Shown here: one piece after another, positions 26,226 through 34,743 of the stretch | Layout: every line of letters starts with the position of its first letter | How positions within the stretch are numbered: position 1 is the stretch's first letter | Assembly: GCF_920984675.1 (NCBI RefSeq) | Contig: NZ_CAKLBV010000017.1 | Coordinates: forward strand, 24,540-88,539 | Length of the DNA stretch: 64,000 nt | DNA from: Methylobacterium sp. Leaf118 | GTDB taxonomy: Bacteria; Pseudomonadota; Alphaproteobacteria; Rhizobiales; Beijerinckiaceae | Direction of reading: 5' to 3' | Notes under the pieces: generated by a model | What the model was told of the DNA's origin: nothing | Databases searched by the model: none | What the model saw: only the letters and a program-made list of their open reading frames with translations | Position numbers and translations under genes: made by a program

Positions 26226-27197
26226 ATGAGCTTCACCTTGATCCAGCAGGCGACCCCCCGCCTGCACCGCTCGGAACTCGCGGTTCCCGGCTCGAACCCG
26301 ACCTTCATGGAAAAGTCGGCCTCGTCGGCCGCCGACGTGATCTTTCTCGATCTTGAGGACGCGGTCGCGCCCGATGACAAGGAGCAGGCTCGCAAGAACA
26401 TCATCCAGGCCCTGAACGAGATCGATTGGGGCCACAAGACCATGATGATCCGCATCAACGGTCTCGACACCCACTACATGTACCGCGACGTCGTCGACAT
26501 CGTCGAAGCCTGTCCGCGCCTGGACATGATCCTGATCCCCAAGGTCGGCGTGCCCCAGGACGTCTATGCCATCGACGTGCTCGTCACCCAGATCGAGCAG
26601 GCCAAGAAGCGCGAGAAGAAGCTCGGTTTCGAGGTGCTGATCGAGACCGCGCTCGGCATGGCCAATGTCGAGGCGATCGCGACCTCCTCCAAGCGCCTCG
26701 AGGCGATGTCGTTCGGCGTGGCCGATTACGCCGCGTCCTGCCGCACCCGCTCCACCGTGATCGGCGGCGTCAACGAGGACTACTCGGTGCTCACCGACAA
26801 GGACGAGGCCGGCAACCGCCAGACCCATTGGCAGGACCCGTGGCTGTTCGCCCAGCAGCGCATGCTGGTCGCCTGCCGCGCCTACGGCCTGCGCCCGGTC
26901 GACGGTCCGTTCGGCGACTTCTCGGACAAGGACGGCTACCTCTCCGCCGCCCGCCGCTGCGCCGCCGCTGGCTACGAGGGCAAGTGGGCGATTCACCCCT
27001 CGCAGATCGAACTCGCCAACGAGGTCTTCACGCCCTCCGAGAAGGAGGTCGAGAAGGCCCGCCGCATCCTCGAAGCCATGGAAGAGGCCGCCAAGGCCGG
27101 CCGCGGCGCCGTGGCCCTCGACGGCCGCCTCATCGACATCGCCTCGATCCGCATGGCCGAAGCGCTGATCCAGAAGGCCGACGCGATGAAGAAGTAA
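26226..27197 (+). CDS. mclA: Malyl-CoA lyase
   Basis: A 323-residue enzyme of the HpcH/CitE family that splits malyl-CoA into acetyl-CoA and glyoxylate, closing the serine cycle. Typical motifs are SELAVPGSNPTFMEKSA, DVIFLDLEDAVAPDDK (Mg-binding acidic residues), MMIRINGLDTHYMYRD and KWAIHPSQIELANEVF. ATG 26226 lies after a ggagg ribosome-binding site. A 241-bp gap separates it from ppc. A strong intrinsic terminator about 125 bp downstream closes the serine-cycle transcription unit. Confidence 0.97.
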   Translation: MSFTLIQQATPRLHRSELAVPGSNPTFMEKSASSAADVIFLDLEDAVAPDDKEQARKNIIQALNEIDWGHKTMMIRINGLDTHYMYRDVVDIVEACPRLDMILIPKVGVPQDVYAIDVLVTQIEQAKKREKKLGFEVLIETALGMANVEAIATSSKRLEAMSFGVADYAASCRTRSTVIGGVNEDYSVLTDKDEAGNRQTHWQDPWLFAQQRMLVACRAYGLRPVDGPFGDFSDKDGYLSAARRCAAAGYEGKWAIHPSQIELANEVFTPSEKEVEKARRILEAMEEAAKAGRGAVALDGRLIDIASIRMAEALIQKADAMKK

Positions 27198-27322
27198 GGG
27201 GCGGCCTTGCGGGGAGCGTCGTCCCGACAGGGGACGCCGTCTCTCGGACAATGCCGATCCCGCACGAGGGCCCAGAGCGACCTCCCGGACATCCGCGCCG
27301 GGGCGACGCGCGCGAGGTGAGG

Positions 27323-27352
27323 ATGGCCGGGTTCGCCCGGCCATTTTCTTTG
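27323..27352 (+). terminator. Intrinsic terminator after mclA
   Basis: A perfect 9-bp stem, atggccggg (27323-27331) and cccggccat (27336-27344), with a stable ttcg tetraloop, is followed by tttctttgg. It is well placed to end the serine-cycle operon. Confidence 0.88.
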
Positions 27353-27497
27353 GCGACGACCCCGAGTGGTCCGGCGGGAGGGGGGCGGCGCGGGATCGCA
27401 AGGCGCCGTCATGCCCCGTCGCCATTTTGCGAAGGGCCGCTACCTTTCCCCTCGGACGCCGGCCCCCTCGACGTGCTCACGATCCCGAGAGACGCGC

Positions 27498-28373
27498 ATG
27501 ACCGCTTTTGATGCCGACCTGCGAAGCCTCGCGGCTCAGACCATCCTCTCGCGGCGTAGGATGGTCGCCACGAGCCTCGCCACCGGCTTCGCGCTCGCGG
27601 TGCAGCCCGTCGCCGCCCAGACCACGCTCACGACGGACACGAACGGGCTGACCGCCGGCGAAGTCATGATCCCGACGCAGGACGGCGCGATTCCGGCCTA
27701 TCGGGCCATGCCGGCCGAGGGCGGGCCCTGTCCGACGATCTTGGTCGTGCAGGAAATCTTCGGCGTCCACGAGCACATCAAGGACGTGTGCCGACGGTTG
27801 GCCAAGCTCGGCTACTTCGCCCTCGCCCCGGAACTCTATGCCCGGCAAGGCGACGTCTCGAAGCTGACGAACATCCAGCAGATCGTGAGCGAGGTCGTCG
27901 CCAAGGTCCCCGACGCGCAGGTCATGAGCGATCTCGACGCGGCGGTCGCCTTCGCCAAGGGGACGGGCAAGGCCGACACGGCCCGGCTCGGCATCACCGG
28001 CTTCTGCTGGGGCGGGCGCGTCACCTGGCTCTACGCCGCCCACAATCCAGGGGTGAAGGCGGGCGTCGCCTGGTACGGACGGCTCGTCGGCGACAGCTCA
28101 GCCCTGACGCCCAAACATCCAGTCGATGCCGCCGCCGATCTCAAGGCGCCGGTGCTCGGCCTCTATGGCGGAGCCGATCAGGGCATCCCCGTCGCCACGA
28201 TCGACCGGATGAAGGAGGCCTGCCGGACGGCGGGCAAGACCTGCACGTTCGTGGTCTTTCCCGACGCGCCGCACGCGTTCCATGCCGATTACCGCCCGAG
28301 CTACCGGGCCGAGCCCGCTCAGGACGGCTGGAAGCGGCTGCAGGCCTGGTTCAAGGAGCACGGCGTGGCCTGA
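27498..28373 (+). CDS. Exported dienelactone hydrolase family protein
   Basis: A 291-residue alpha/beta hydrolase of the dienelactone hydrolase family. It has an N-terminal [21 protein letters not shown] segment (about residues 20-40), which looks like a Tat-type (RR) or Sec signal. The nucleophile is Cys170 in GFCWGG. The catalytic Asp is probably in [10 protein letters not shown] and the His in [12 protein letters not shown]. Physiological substrates of such exported members are unknown. It stands alone between the mclA terminator and a convergent dehydratase gene. Confidence 0.85.
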   Translation: MTAFDADLRSLAAQTILSRRRMVATSLATGFALAVQPVAAQTTLTTDTNGLTAGEVMIPTQDGAIPAYRAMPAEGGPCPTILVVQEIFGVHEHIKDVCRRLAKLGYFALAPELYARQGDVSKLTNIQQIVSEVVAKVPDAQVMSDLDAAVAFAKGTGKADTARLGITGFCWGGRVTWLYAAHNPGVKAGVAWYGRLVGDSSALTPKHPVDAAADLKAPVLGLYGGADQGIPVATIDRMKEACRTAGKTCTFVVFPDAPHAFHADYRPSYRAEPAQDGWKRLQAWFKEHGVA

Positions 28374-28423
28374 GCGAGCCCGGACGCTCGGCGACCGGGC
28401 CCGAGGCCACCCCAGAGCCTGCC

Positions 28424-28813
28424 TCAGCCCTGCGCCGACTTCTCGTACTTGATGTAGGCGAAGCGCGGATCGCTCGGCGTCCCCTCCAGGGCGCCGCCCT
28501 CGGCGCCGGGCTGCCAGGCCACCACCTCCTCGATCTTCTTCGCGAGGGCGAAATCCTTCTCGGTGATACCCTTGGCGGCGTGGTTCATCAGCCGCACCTC
28601 GACCCAGGCATAGGAGGCGGTCAGGTCCGGGTGGTGCCACGCGGCTTCCGCCAGATGGCCGACGGTGTTGATGACCATGAGCGTGCTCTTCCACGAGGCG
28701 GTCTTGTAGGTCCGGCGGATCCAGCCGTCCTCGAGCCGCCACTGGGGCAATTCCTCCGTCAGCCGCCGCTCGACCGTCGCCTCGTCGAGCACCTGCTCGC
28801 GCGCTTGTGACAT
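28424..28813 (-). CDS. 4a-hydroxytetrahydrobiopterin dehydratase (PCD/DCoH family)
   Basis: A 129-residue protein of the pterin-4a-carbinolamine dehydratase family. The active-site pattern is HLAEAAWHHPDL with paired histidines, then VRLMNHAAKGITEKDFALAK. The family normally recycles 4a-carbinolamine pterin in aromatic hydroxylation, and phenylalanine hydroxylase is absent here. Its place beside H4MPT- and folate-dependent C1 genes suggests another pterin role, but this is inference. ATG 28813 gives the standard family length plus a ~25-residue C-terminal tail. Confidence 0.88.
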   Translation of the reverse strand: MSQAREQVLDEATVERRLTEELPQWRLEDGWIRRTYKTASWKSTLMVINTVGHLAEAAWHHPDLTASYAWVEVRLMNHAAKGITEKDFALAKKIEEVVAWQPGAEGGALEGTPSDPRFAYIKYEKSAQG

Positions 28814-29018
28814 CTCCGCCCTCCTGTCGTGAAGGCCCGAAGGGTGCGCCGGGAGCGCCGACCGCGCAAGCGGGCGGTCGGTCGCGTCACGCCTGCGTGT
28901 CGCATGGGAAAGGCCAGGCCGGCGGTGGACGGCGCGGGGGGCAGCCCTTATGAGATTCTTCAAGAGACATCGCGGCTTCCGCAGGGCGGCGGATGGTCCG
29001 GAACGGGAGGTGACGCCC

Positions 29019-30002
29019 ATGTTGTCACGGCGCGGATTGCTCGCGGCCGGGGCGTTGACGCTGGCCGGTTGGGGGACCGCCCGCGCCGCTGGCGACGCGT
29101 TCCGCCTCGGGGTGCTGCCCTTCGGCACCGCCGCCTGGGAGGCCGCCGTGATCAAGGAACGCGGCCTCGACGCCGCAAACGGCTTCACCCTCGAGACCGT
29201 CAAACTCGCCGGCAACGATGCCGCCCGCATCGCCTTCCTCGGCGATCAGGTCGATGCCATCGTCGGCGATCTGCTCTGGGCGGCCCGTCTCGGCAACGAG
29301 GGAAGGGGGGTGCGCTTCTCCCCCTATTCCACGACCGAGGGCGCCCTGATGGTGCCGGCGGGCAGCCCGATCACCGACTTGAAGGGGCTGGCCGGCAAGC
29401 GTCTCGGGATTGCCGGCGGGGCGCTCGACAAGAACTGGATCCTCCTGAAGGCCCAGGCCCGCGAGGCTGCCGGGCTCGATCTCGAATCCTCCGCCCAGCT
29501 CGCCTACGGCGCGGCCCCCCTCCTGGCGCAGAAGCTCGAGACCGGCGAGCTCGATGCGGCCCTGCTCTACTGGCAATACTGCGCCCGCCTCCAGCCCAAG
29601 GGCTTCAAGCGCCTGATCTCCGCCGACGACATGATGCGGGCCTTCGGCGCGCAGGGGCCGGTCGCGCTGATCGGCTACCTGTTCGAGGGCCGCACCGTCA
29701 GCGACCGCCCGAACGTGGTCCGGGGCTTCGCCCGTGCCTCGACCGCCGCCAAGGAGGCGCTGGCGACCGATCCGTCCGCCTGGGCGATCGTGCGTCCGCT
29801 GATGGCGGCCGACGACGAGGCCACCTTCGAGGCGCTGAAGCGCGAATTCCTCTCCGGCATTCCGCGCCGTCCGGTGAGCGTGGAACGGGCCGATGGCGAG
29901 CGCATCTACGCCGCGCTCGCGCGCCTGGCGGGGACGCAACTGCTCGGCTCCGGCAAGGGCCTGCCGCCGAACCTCTACCTCGATGCCGCCGGCAACGGTT
30001 GA
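29019..30002 (+). CDS. ABC transporter periplasmic substrate-binding protein (NitT/TauT type)
   Basis: A 327-residue exported binding protein. It begins MLSRRGLLAAGALTLAGWG with twin Arg, a signal peptide ending near ARA. The mature domain resembles SsuA/TauA-like proteins: FRLGVLPFGTAAWEAAVIKE, then LGIAGGALDKNWILLKAQA and LDAALLYWQYCARL. Start ATG 29019 follows a gggagg Shine-Dalgarno; a longer reading from 28950 adds a basic leader and seems wrong. It heads a three-gene importer operon just upstream of xoxF. The ligand is unknown: the family covers sulfonates, nitrate, taurine and thiamine precursors. Confidence 0.87.
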   Translation: MLSRRGLLAAGALTLAGWGTARAAGDAFRLGVLPFGTAAWEAAVIKERGLDAANGFTLETVKLAGNDAARIAFLGDQVDAIVGDLLWAARLGNEGRGVRFSPYSTTEGALMVPAGSPITDLKGLAGKRLGIAGGALDKNWILLKAQAREAAGLDLESSAQLAYGAAPLLAQKLETGELDAALLYWQYCARLQPKGFKRLISADDMMRAFGAQGPVALIGYLFEGRTVSDRPNVVRGFARASTAAKEALATDPSAWAIVRPLMAADDEATFEALKREFLSGIPRRPVSVERADGERIYAALARLAGTQLLGSGKGLPPNLYLDAAGNG

Positions 30003-30012
30003 GGAGGGCGCC

Positions 30013-30096
30013 ATGACCCGCCCGGAGCCGCGGCCCGGTCGGGGCGCCATGCCCGTCGCCGAGCGACGGCGCGGCCGCGGCGTGTCGGCCGCCTGA
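30013..30096 (+). CDS. Possible 27-residue small ORF in the ABC importer operon
   Basis: A short frame, MTRPEPRPGRGAMPVAERRR followed by GRGVSAA, preceded by ggagg about 7 bases before ATG 30013. It fills the 103-bp gap between the binding-protein and permease genes. It is Arg/Pro-rich with no hydrophobic segment. The ribosome-binding site is the only support. It could equally be non-coding leader for the permease. Confidence 0.25.
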   Translation: MTRPEPRPGRGAMPVAERRRGRGVSAA

Positions 30097-30105
30097 TCCG
30101 ATCGC

Positions 30106-30840
30106 ATGGCCCTTCTCGCCCGCCTGGTCTCGCTCGTCGTTCTGCTCGCCCTCTGGCAGGGCGTGTCGGCCTACGCCGACATGCGCACCCTGCCGCCACC
30201 GAGCGCGGTGCTGGCCTTCATCCTGCGCGAGGCGGAGAGTGGCCCTCTCCTCTTCAACGTCGGCGTCACCCTGGCGCGGGTCGCGGTCTCCTTCGTCATC
30301 GCCATGAGCCTCGGCGTGCTGCTCGGGATCGCGCTCGGGCGCTCGCGCCTCGCCGACCGCCTGCTCGACACCCCCCTTCTCGTGGTGCTGAACACGCCGG
30401 CCCTCGTCGTCACCGTCCTGGCCTATGTCTGGCTCGGGCTCACCGAGACCGCGGCCATCGTCGCGGTGGCGCTGAACAAGCTGCCCAACGTCGCCGTCAT
30501 CATGCGGGAGGGTGCCCGCGGGCTCGATCCGGGTCTGGAGGAGATGGCCCGGACCTACCGCTTCGACCGGCGCACCTGGATCGCCCATGTGCTGATGCCG
30601 CAGCTCCAGCCCTTCATGGTGGCGGCGGCGCGCTCCGGGATCTCGCTCGCCTGGAAGATCGTGCTGGTGGTCGAGTTGCTCGGCCGGCCCAACGGTGTGG
30701 GGTTTGCCATCAACTATTACTTCACCCTGTTCGATGTCACCGCCGTGATCGGCTACAGCGTCGTCTTCATGAGCGTGATGCTCGCCCTCGACGCCTTCGT
30801 CCTCCAGCCCCTCGACGCCCATGTCCGCCGCTGGCGCTGA
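30106..30840 (+). CDS. ABC transporter permease (NitT/TauT type)
   Basis: A 244-residue inner-membrane protein with about six hydrophobic segments. The cytoplasmic EAA-like loop reads MREGARGLDPGLEEMARTYR, followed by IAHVLMPQLQPFM, typical of SsuC/TauC-type permeases. It follows the binding-protein gene by about 100 bp and overlaps the ATPase gene by 20 bp, which argues for one operon and coupled translation. The substrate is unknown. Confidence 0.9.
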   Translation: MALLARLVSLVVLLALWQGVSAYADMRTLPPPSAVLAFILREAESGPLLFNVGVTLARVAVSFVIAMSLGVLLGIALGRSRLADRLLDTPLLVVLNTPALVVTVLAYVWLGLTETAAIVAVALNKLPNVAVIMREGARGLDPGLEEMARTYRFDRRTWIAHVLMPQLQPFMVAAARSGISLAWKIVLVVELLGRPNGVGFAINYYFTLFDVTAVIGYSVVFMSVMLALDAFVLQPLDAHVRRWR

Positions 30841-31573
30841 GCGCGAGGGCGCGCTGCTCGACCTGCGGATCGACCGCAAGGTCTACCGGCGCGCGCGCAC
30901 GGAGCCGGTCGAGGCGGTCAGTGGCCTCGCCTTCTCCCTGCAGCCCGCCGAGATCACCTGCCTGATCGGGCCGTCCGGAGCGGGCAAGACCACGACCCTG
31001 CGCATCCTGCTCGGGCTCGACCGGGATTTCGAGGGCGCGGTGACGCCGAGCCCGGAGCAGGTCGGCGTCGCCATGGTGTTCCAGGACCCGCGGCTGCTGC
31101 CGTGGCGGACCATCGAGCAGAACGTGCGGCTCGGCCTGCCCCGCGAGCGGCGGGCGCGCGACCTCGACGGCCTGTTCGAGTCCCTCGGGCTGACCCCCTG
31201 GCGGTCGCGCTATCCGGGCGCGCTCTCGCTCGGCATGCAGCGGCGGGTCTCGCTGGCCCGGGCCCTCGCCCTCGAGCCGCGCCTCCTCGTGCTCGACGAA
31301 CCCTTCGTCTCCCTCGATGACGCCGCCGCGGCCGGTTTGCGCGGCCTCGTGGTCGGCACGGTGGCGCAGGCGGGGACCGGCATTCTCATGGTCACCCACA
31401 ATGTCGGCGAAGCGATCGAGATCGCCGACCGCCTGCTCCTGGTCTCGGCCCGGCCGGCCCGCCTCCTCGCCGAGATCCCCTTCGACCGGCCGCGGGACGG
31501 GCGCGACCGCGCCTGGATCGAGTCGACCCGCGCTGGCCTCGCGGACCGATTCCCCGCGATCATCGCGCGATAA
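30821..31573 (+). CDS. ABC transporter ATP-binding protein
   Basis: A 250-residue ATPase that powers the importer. Walker A is GPSGAGKTT, the Q-loop is in MVFQDPRLLPWRT, the signature is LSLGMQRRVSLARAL (LSxGM rather than the usual LSGGQ), Walker B is LLVLDEPFVSLDD and the switch His is in MVTHNVGEAIEIAD. The start ATG 30821 lies within the 3' end of the permease gene. The C-terminus ends LADRFPAIIAR. It is the last importer gene; a 621-bp gap and then xoxF follow. Confidence 0.92.
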   Translation: MSAAGAEREGALLDLRIDRKVYRRARTEPVEAVSGLAFSLQPAEITCLIGPSGAGKTTTLRILLGLDRDFEGAVTPSPEQVGVAMVFQDPRLLPWRTIEQNVRLGLPRERRARDLDGLFESLGLTPWRSRYPGALSLGMQRRVSLARALALEPRLLVLDEPFVSLDDAAAAGLRGLVVGTVAQAGTGILMVTHNVGEAIEIADRLLLVSARPARLLAEIPFDRPRDGRDRAWIESTRAGLADRFPAIIAR

Positions 31574-31588
31574 CGGTCGGTCTCCGGC

Positions 31589-31623
31589 GGGGGACGGGGC
31601 AGGGGGACGGGGCAGGGGGACGG
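31589..31623. repeat. 13-bp tandem repeat (about 2.7 copies)
   Basis: The unit gggggacggggca is found at 31589-31601 and 31602-31614, with a partial third copy, gggggacgg, at 31615-31623. It lies 15 bp after the ABC ATPase stop and has G-quadruplex-like composition on the plus strand. Confidence 0.85.
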
Positions 31624-31911
31624 CGACAGCGGGATTTTCCGCCGGTCCACCGCCAATTTTTTCAAATCCTCGCGCCCTCGTGATCGATGTCCGGCGGCCG
31701 TCCGAGACCGGTCGGAATCGGCTGCGTCGTCGGAGGCGCGGCGCCGATCGGTCGACCTACGGCGGCAGGTGCATGAATTGCCGAATGATCCCGGGAAACT
31801 ATGCCTCGCGCGCATGCGGGAGGCGGCCCGGCAGGTTCTTTTACCAGGTTGAGCGTCGCTTTTGCGGTGCGATCTTATTATTGCGATGCAACAAGCGCGT
31901 TGCGGCAAGCA

Positions 31912-31926
31912 AATTTCCTGGAAATT
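31912..31926. promoter_or_regulatory. Palindromic operator candidate upstream of xoxF
   Basis: A perfect 15-bp dyad, aatttcc-t-ggaaatt, centred about 276 bp before the xoxF start and flanked by gca and gc, so a near-symmetric 20-bp site is possible. Its AT content contrasts with the surroundings. Which protein binds here is unknown. Confidence 0.5.
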
Positions 31927-32194
31927 GCGACCTCACCTGCGACATTCGACGCGCGAAACCGAGTTGACGCCGCCCGAAATTTTCTTAGAGTTCGTTCAAG
32001 CTTCGGGACGAGGCGCCGTAAGGGGATGCGGCGCCGGCCGCGCAAGCCATTGATGAGACGGGGTAATCCCGGATCGTCGGGGCGATGCTGCGAGCTGCTG
32101 AAGCGTTAACGATCCCTGTCGCAAACAGCAGATCAATGGTCGTCGGAACAGCGCCTGTGCTGTGCCGAGGCGATAAGGTCTGTCGGAGGAATCC

Positions 32195-34000
32195 ATGAGA
32201 GCGGTACACCTTCTCGCCCTCGGCGCGGGTCTCGCAGCTGCGGGTCCGGCCCTGGCCAACGAAAGCGTCATGAAGTCCATCGCCAACCCGGCGGAGCAGG
32301 CTCTTCAGACGGTCGACTACGCCAACACCCGCTATTCCAAGCTCGACCAGATCAACGCCAGCAACGTCAAGAATCTCCAGGTCGCCTGGACGTTCTCGAC
32401 CGGCGTGCTGCGCGGCCACGAGGGCTCCCCGCTCGTCGTCGGCAACATGATGTACGTCCACACGCCCTTCCCGAACATCGTCTACGCCCTCGACCTCGAT
32501 CAGGGCGCCAAGATCGTGTGGAAGTACGAGCCCAAGCAGGACCCGTCCGTCATCCCGGTGATGTGCTGCGATACCGTCAACCGCGGTCTCGCCTATGCCG
32601 ACGGCACCATCCTGCTGCACCAGGCCGACACCACCCTCGTGTCGCTCGACGCCAAGTCCGGCAAGGTCAACTGGTCGGTCAAGAACGGCGACCCGTCGAA
32701 GGGCGAGACCAACACCGCCACCGTGCTCCCGGTGAAGGACAAGGTCATCGTCGGCATCTCCGGCGGCGAGTTCGGCGTGAACTGCCACGTCACCGCCTAC
32801 AACCTCAAGGACGGCAAGAAGGTTTGGCGCGGCCACTCGCAGGGCCCCGACGCCGACATGATCATGGACCCCGAGAAGACCACGCATCTCGGCAAGCCGG
32901 TCGGCAAGGATTCTTCGCTGAAGACCTGGGAAGGCGATCAGTGGAAGACCGGCGGCGGCTGCACCTGGGGCTGGTTCTCCTACGATCCCAAGCTCGACCT
33001 GTTCTACTACGGCTCGGGCAACCCCTCGACCTGGAACCCCAAGCAGCGTCCGGGCGACAACAAGTGGTCGATGACGGTGTGGGCCCGTAACCCCGACACC
33101 GGCGCGGCCAAGTGGGTCTACCAGATGACCCCCCATGACGAGTGGGACTACGACGGCATCAACGAGATGATCCTCACCGACCAGAAGGTCGATGGTAAGG
33201 ACCGTCCGCTGCTGACCCACTTCGACCGGAACGGCTTCGGCTACACCCTCGATCGCGCCACCGGCGAACTCCTCGTCGCCGAGAAGTACGATCCGGTCGT
33301 GAACTGGGCCACCAAGGTCGACATGGACAAGGGTTCCAAGACCTACGGCCGTCCGCTGGTCGTGTCGAAGTACTCGACCGAGCAGAATGGCGAGGACGTG
33401 AACTCGAAGGGCATCTGCCCGGCGGCTCTCGGTTCGAAGGATCAGCAGCCGGCGGCCTTCTCGCCCAAGACCAACCTGTTCTACGTGCCCACCAACCACG
33501 TCTGCATGGACTACGAGCCGTTCCGGGTGACCTACACCCCGGGCCAGCCCTATGTCGGTGCGACCCTGTCGATGTACCCGGCCCCGAACTCGCATGGCGG
33601 CATGGGCAACTTCATCGCTTGGGACGGCGTGCAGGGTAAGATCAAGTGGTCGAACCCCGAGCAGTTCTCGGCCTGGGGCGGCGCCTTGGCGACCGCGGGC
33701 GACGTAGTGTTCTACGGCACGCTCGAGGGTTACCTGAAGGCGGTCGACTCGAAGACGGGTAAGGAACTCTACAAGTTCAAGACCCCGTCGGGCATCATCG
33801 GCAACGTGATGACCTACGAGCACAAGGGCAAGCAGTATGTCGGCGTCCTGTCGGGCGTCGGCGGCTGGGCCGGCATCGGCCTCGCGGCCGGCCTGACCGA
33901 CCCGAACGCCGGTCTCGGCGCGGTGGGTGGCTATGCGGCCCTGTCGAGCTACACCAATCTCGGTGGTCAGCTGACCGTGTTCGCCCTGCCGAACAACTAA
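32195..34000 (+). CDS. xoxF: Lanthanide-dependent methanol dehydrogenase XoxF
   Basis: A 601-residue periplasmic PQQ-dependent alcohol dehydrogenase with signal peptide [20 protein letters not shown]. It oxidises methanol and passes electrons to cytochrome XoxG. The PQQ-contact vicinal cysteines are Cys124-Cys125 in [13 protein letters not shown]. The decisive motif is HDEWDYDG, with Asp318 (catalytic base) and Asp320, the extra Asp that coordinates a lanthanide in XoxF and is Ala in calcium-dependent MxaF (precursor numbering). Tryptophan-docking-type motifs of the eight-bladed propeller occur throughout. Sequence features fit the XoxF5 clade. It is followed by a perfect hairpin and then xoxG and xoxJ. 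Confidence 0.97.
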   Translation: MRAVHLLALGAGLAAAGPALANESVMKSIANPAEQALQTVDYANTRYSKLDQINASNVKNLQVAWTFSTGVLRGHEGSPLVVGNMMYVHTPFPNIVYALDLDQGAKIVWKYEPKQDPSVIPVMCCDTVNRGLAYADGTILLHQADTTLVSLDAKSGKVNWSVKNGDPSKGETNTATVLPVKDKVIVGISGGEFGVNCHVTAYNLKDGKKVWRGHSQGPDADMIMDPEKTTHLGKPVGKDSSLKTWEGDQWKTGGGCTWGWFSYDPKLDLFYYGSGNPSTWNPKQRPGDNKWSMTVWARNPDTGAAKWVYQMTPHDEWDYDGINEMILTDQKVDGKDRPLLTHFDRNGFGYTLDRATGELLVAEKYDPVVNWATKVDMDKGSKTYGRPLVVSKYSTEQNGEDVNSKGICPAALGSKDQQPAAFSPKTNLFYVPTNHVCMDYEPFRVTYTPGQPYVGATLSMYPAPNSHGGMGNFIAWDGVQGKIKWSNPEQFSAWGGALATAGDVVFYGTLEGYLKAVDSKTGKELYKFKTPSGIIGNVMTYEHKGKQYVGVLSGVGGWAGIGLAAGLTDPNAGLGAVGGYAALSSYTNLGGQLTVFALPNN

Positions 34001-34025
34001 GTCGCACAGAAACTCTGAGCGAAAG

Positions 34026-34057
34026 GATGCCGGCGCGGTTCCCGCGCCGGCATCTTT
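34026..34057 (+). terminator. Strong hairpin terminator or attenuator between xoxF and xoxG
   Basis: A perfect 13-bp stem, gatgccggcgcgg (34026-34038) and ccgcgccggcatc (34042-34054), with loop ttc and then tttatgatttt. It lies 25 bp after the xoxF stop and before the co-directional xoxG. It could reduce xoxG/J expression relative to xoxF or protect the xoxF 3' end. Confidence 0.8.
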
Positions 34058-34143
34058 ATGATTTTATGATAAGGCTGTAAGCCGCCACGGCAGCCGCACA
34101 GACTATGTTGCGGTGCAGCATTTTGGTCTCGGGAGAAACGTCG

Positions 34144-34743
34144 TTGACAACAAAAAATACGATCGCTGTGCTTGGTCTCATCGGTGCCGGCTTCCTCGGT
34201 GCGCTCTCGACCGCCACCTTCGTTGCCGCCCAGGACGCGAAGCCTGAGCTTGCGAACAAGCTCGATCCGAACGCGAAGGAACTCGACGAGCCGGTCCTCA
34301 AGGCCGCCACCGCGGCCAAGGAAGAGGACGGGAAGTATACCGACAAGGACGGTCACCCGACCTTCCGCATCACCAACGACGGCAAGAAGGTCGATTGGTA
34401 CACCTATTCCGGGTATCGCCGTTATCACGCCGAGTGCCACGTCTGCCACGGCCCGGACGGCATGGGCTCGACCTACGCCCCGGCCCTCAAGGATTCGCTG
34501 AAGCGTCTCTCCTATGAGGAGTTCTACGGCATCCTCGCGGGCGGCCGTCAGAACCACACGGCGGGCAACGAGAGCGTCATGCCGGCGTTCGGCGACAACA
34601 AGAACGTCATGTGCTACGCCAACGACCTTTACGTGTACCTGCGCGCCCGCGCCTCCGGTGCCTGGGGCCGCGCCCGTCCCGGCGAGAAGGAAGACAAGCC
34701 GGAGACCGTGAAGAAAGAAGAGAAGGAGTGCCTGGGCGGCTGA
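34144..34743 (+). CDS. xoxG: Periplasmic c-type cytochrome, electron acceptor of XoxF
   Basis: A 199-residue exported monohaem cytochrome c with signal peptide TIAVLGLIGAGFLGALSTAT. The haem motif is CHVCH (Cys98, Cys101, His102) and the distal Met is likely in ESVMPAFGDN. The C-terminus is Lys/Glu-rich and ends ECLGG. It accepts electrons from XoxF. TTG at 34144 is chosen because gggag lies 8 bases before it and the signal peptide starts there; ATG at 34105 would add 13 residues. The stop overlaps the xoxJ start (TGATG). Confidence 0.93.
   Translation: MTTKNTIAVLGLIGAGFLGALSTATFVAAQDAKPELANKLDPNAKELDEPVLKAATAAKEEDGKYTDKDGHPTFRITNDGKKVDWYTYSGYRRYHAECHVCHGPDGMGSTYAPALKDSLKRLSYEEFYGILAGGRQNHTAGNESVMPAFGDNKNVMCYANDLYVYLRARASGAWGRARPGEKEDKPETVKKEEKECLGG

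Larger units (their letters stand above)
31574..32194. promoter_or_regulatory. Large intergenic region upstream of xoxF
   Basis: A 621-bp non-coding region. It starts with a 13-bp tandem repeat (31589-31623). AT-rich stretches follow: ccaattttttcaaatcc near 31655 and gcgatcttattattgcgatg near 31868. The palindrome aatttcctggaaatt sits at 31912-31926, with gcaac/gttgc (31888-31892 and 31899-31903) just before it. These make a good candidate for the xoxF promoter-operator. The 5' UTR is probably long. In M. extorquens xoxF expression depends on lanthanides and the MxbDM system (established); no specific site is known to me. Confidence 0.55.

Noticed and set aside
32195..34000. Calcium-type methanol dehydrogenase MxaF
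   Set aside because: The motif is WDYDG, with the extra lanthanide Asp, rather than WDFAG. It is followed by xoxG and xoxJ homologues, and no mxaI or mxaACKL genes are in the window.
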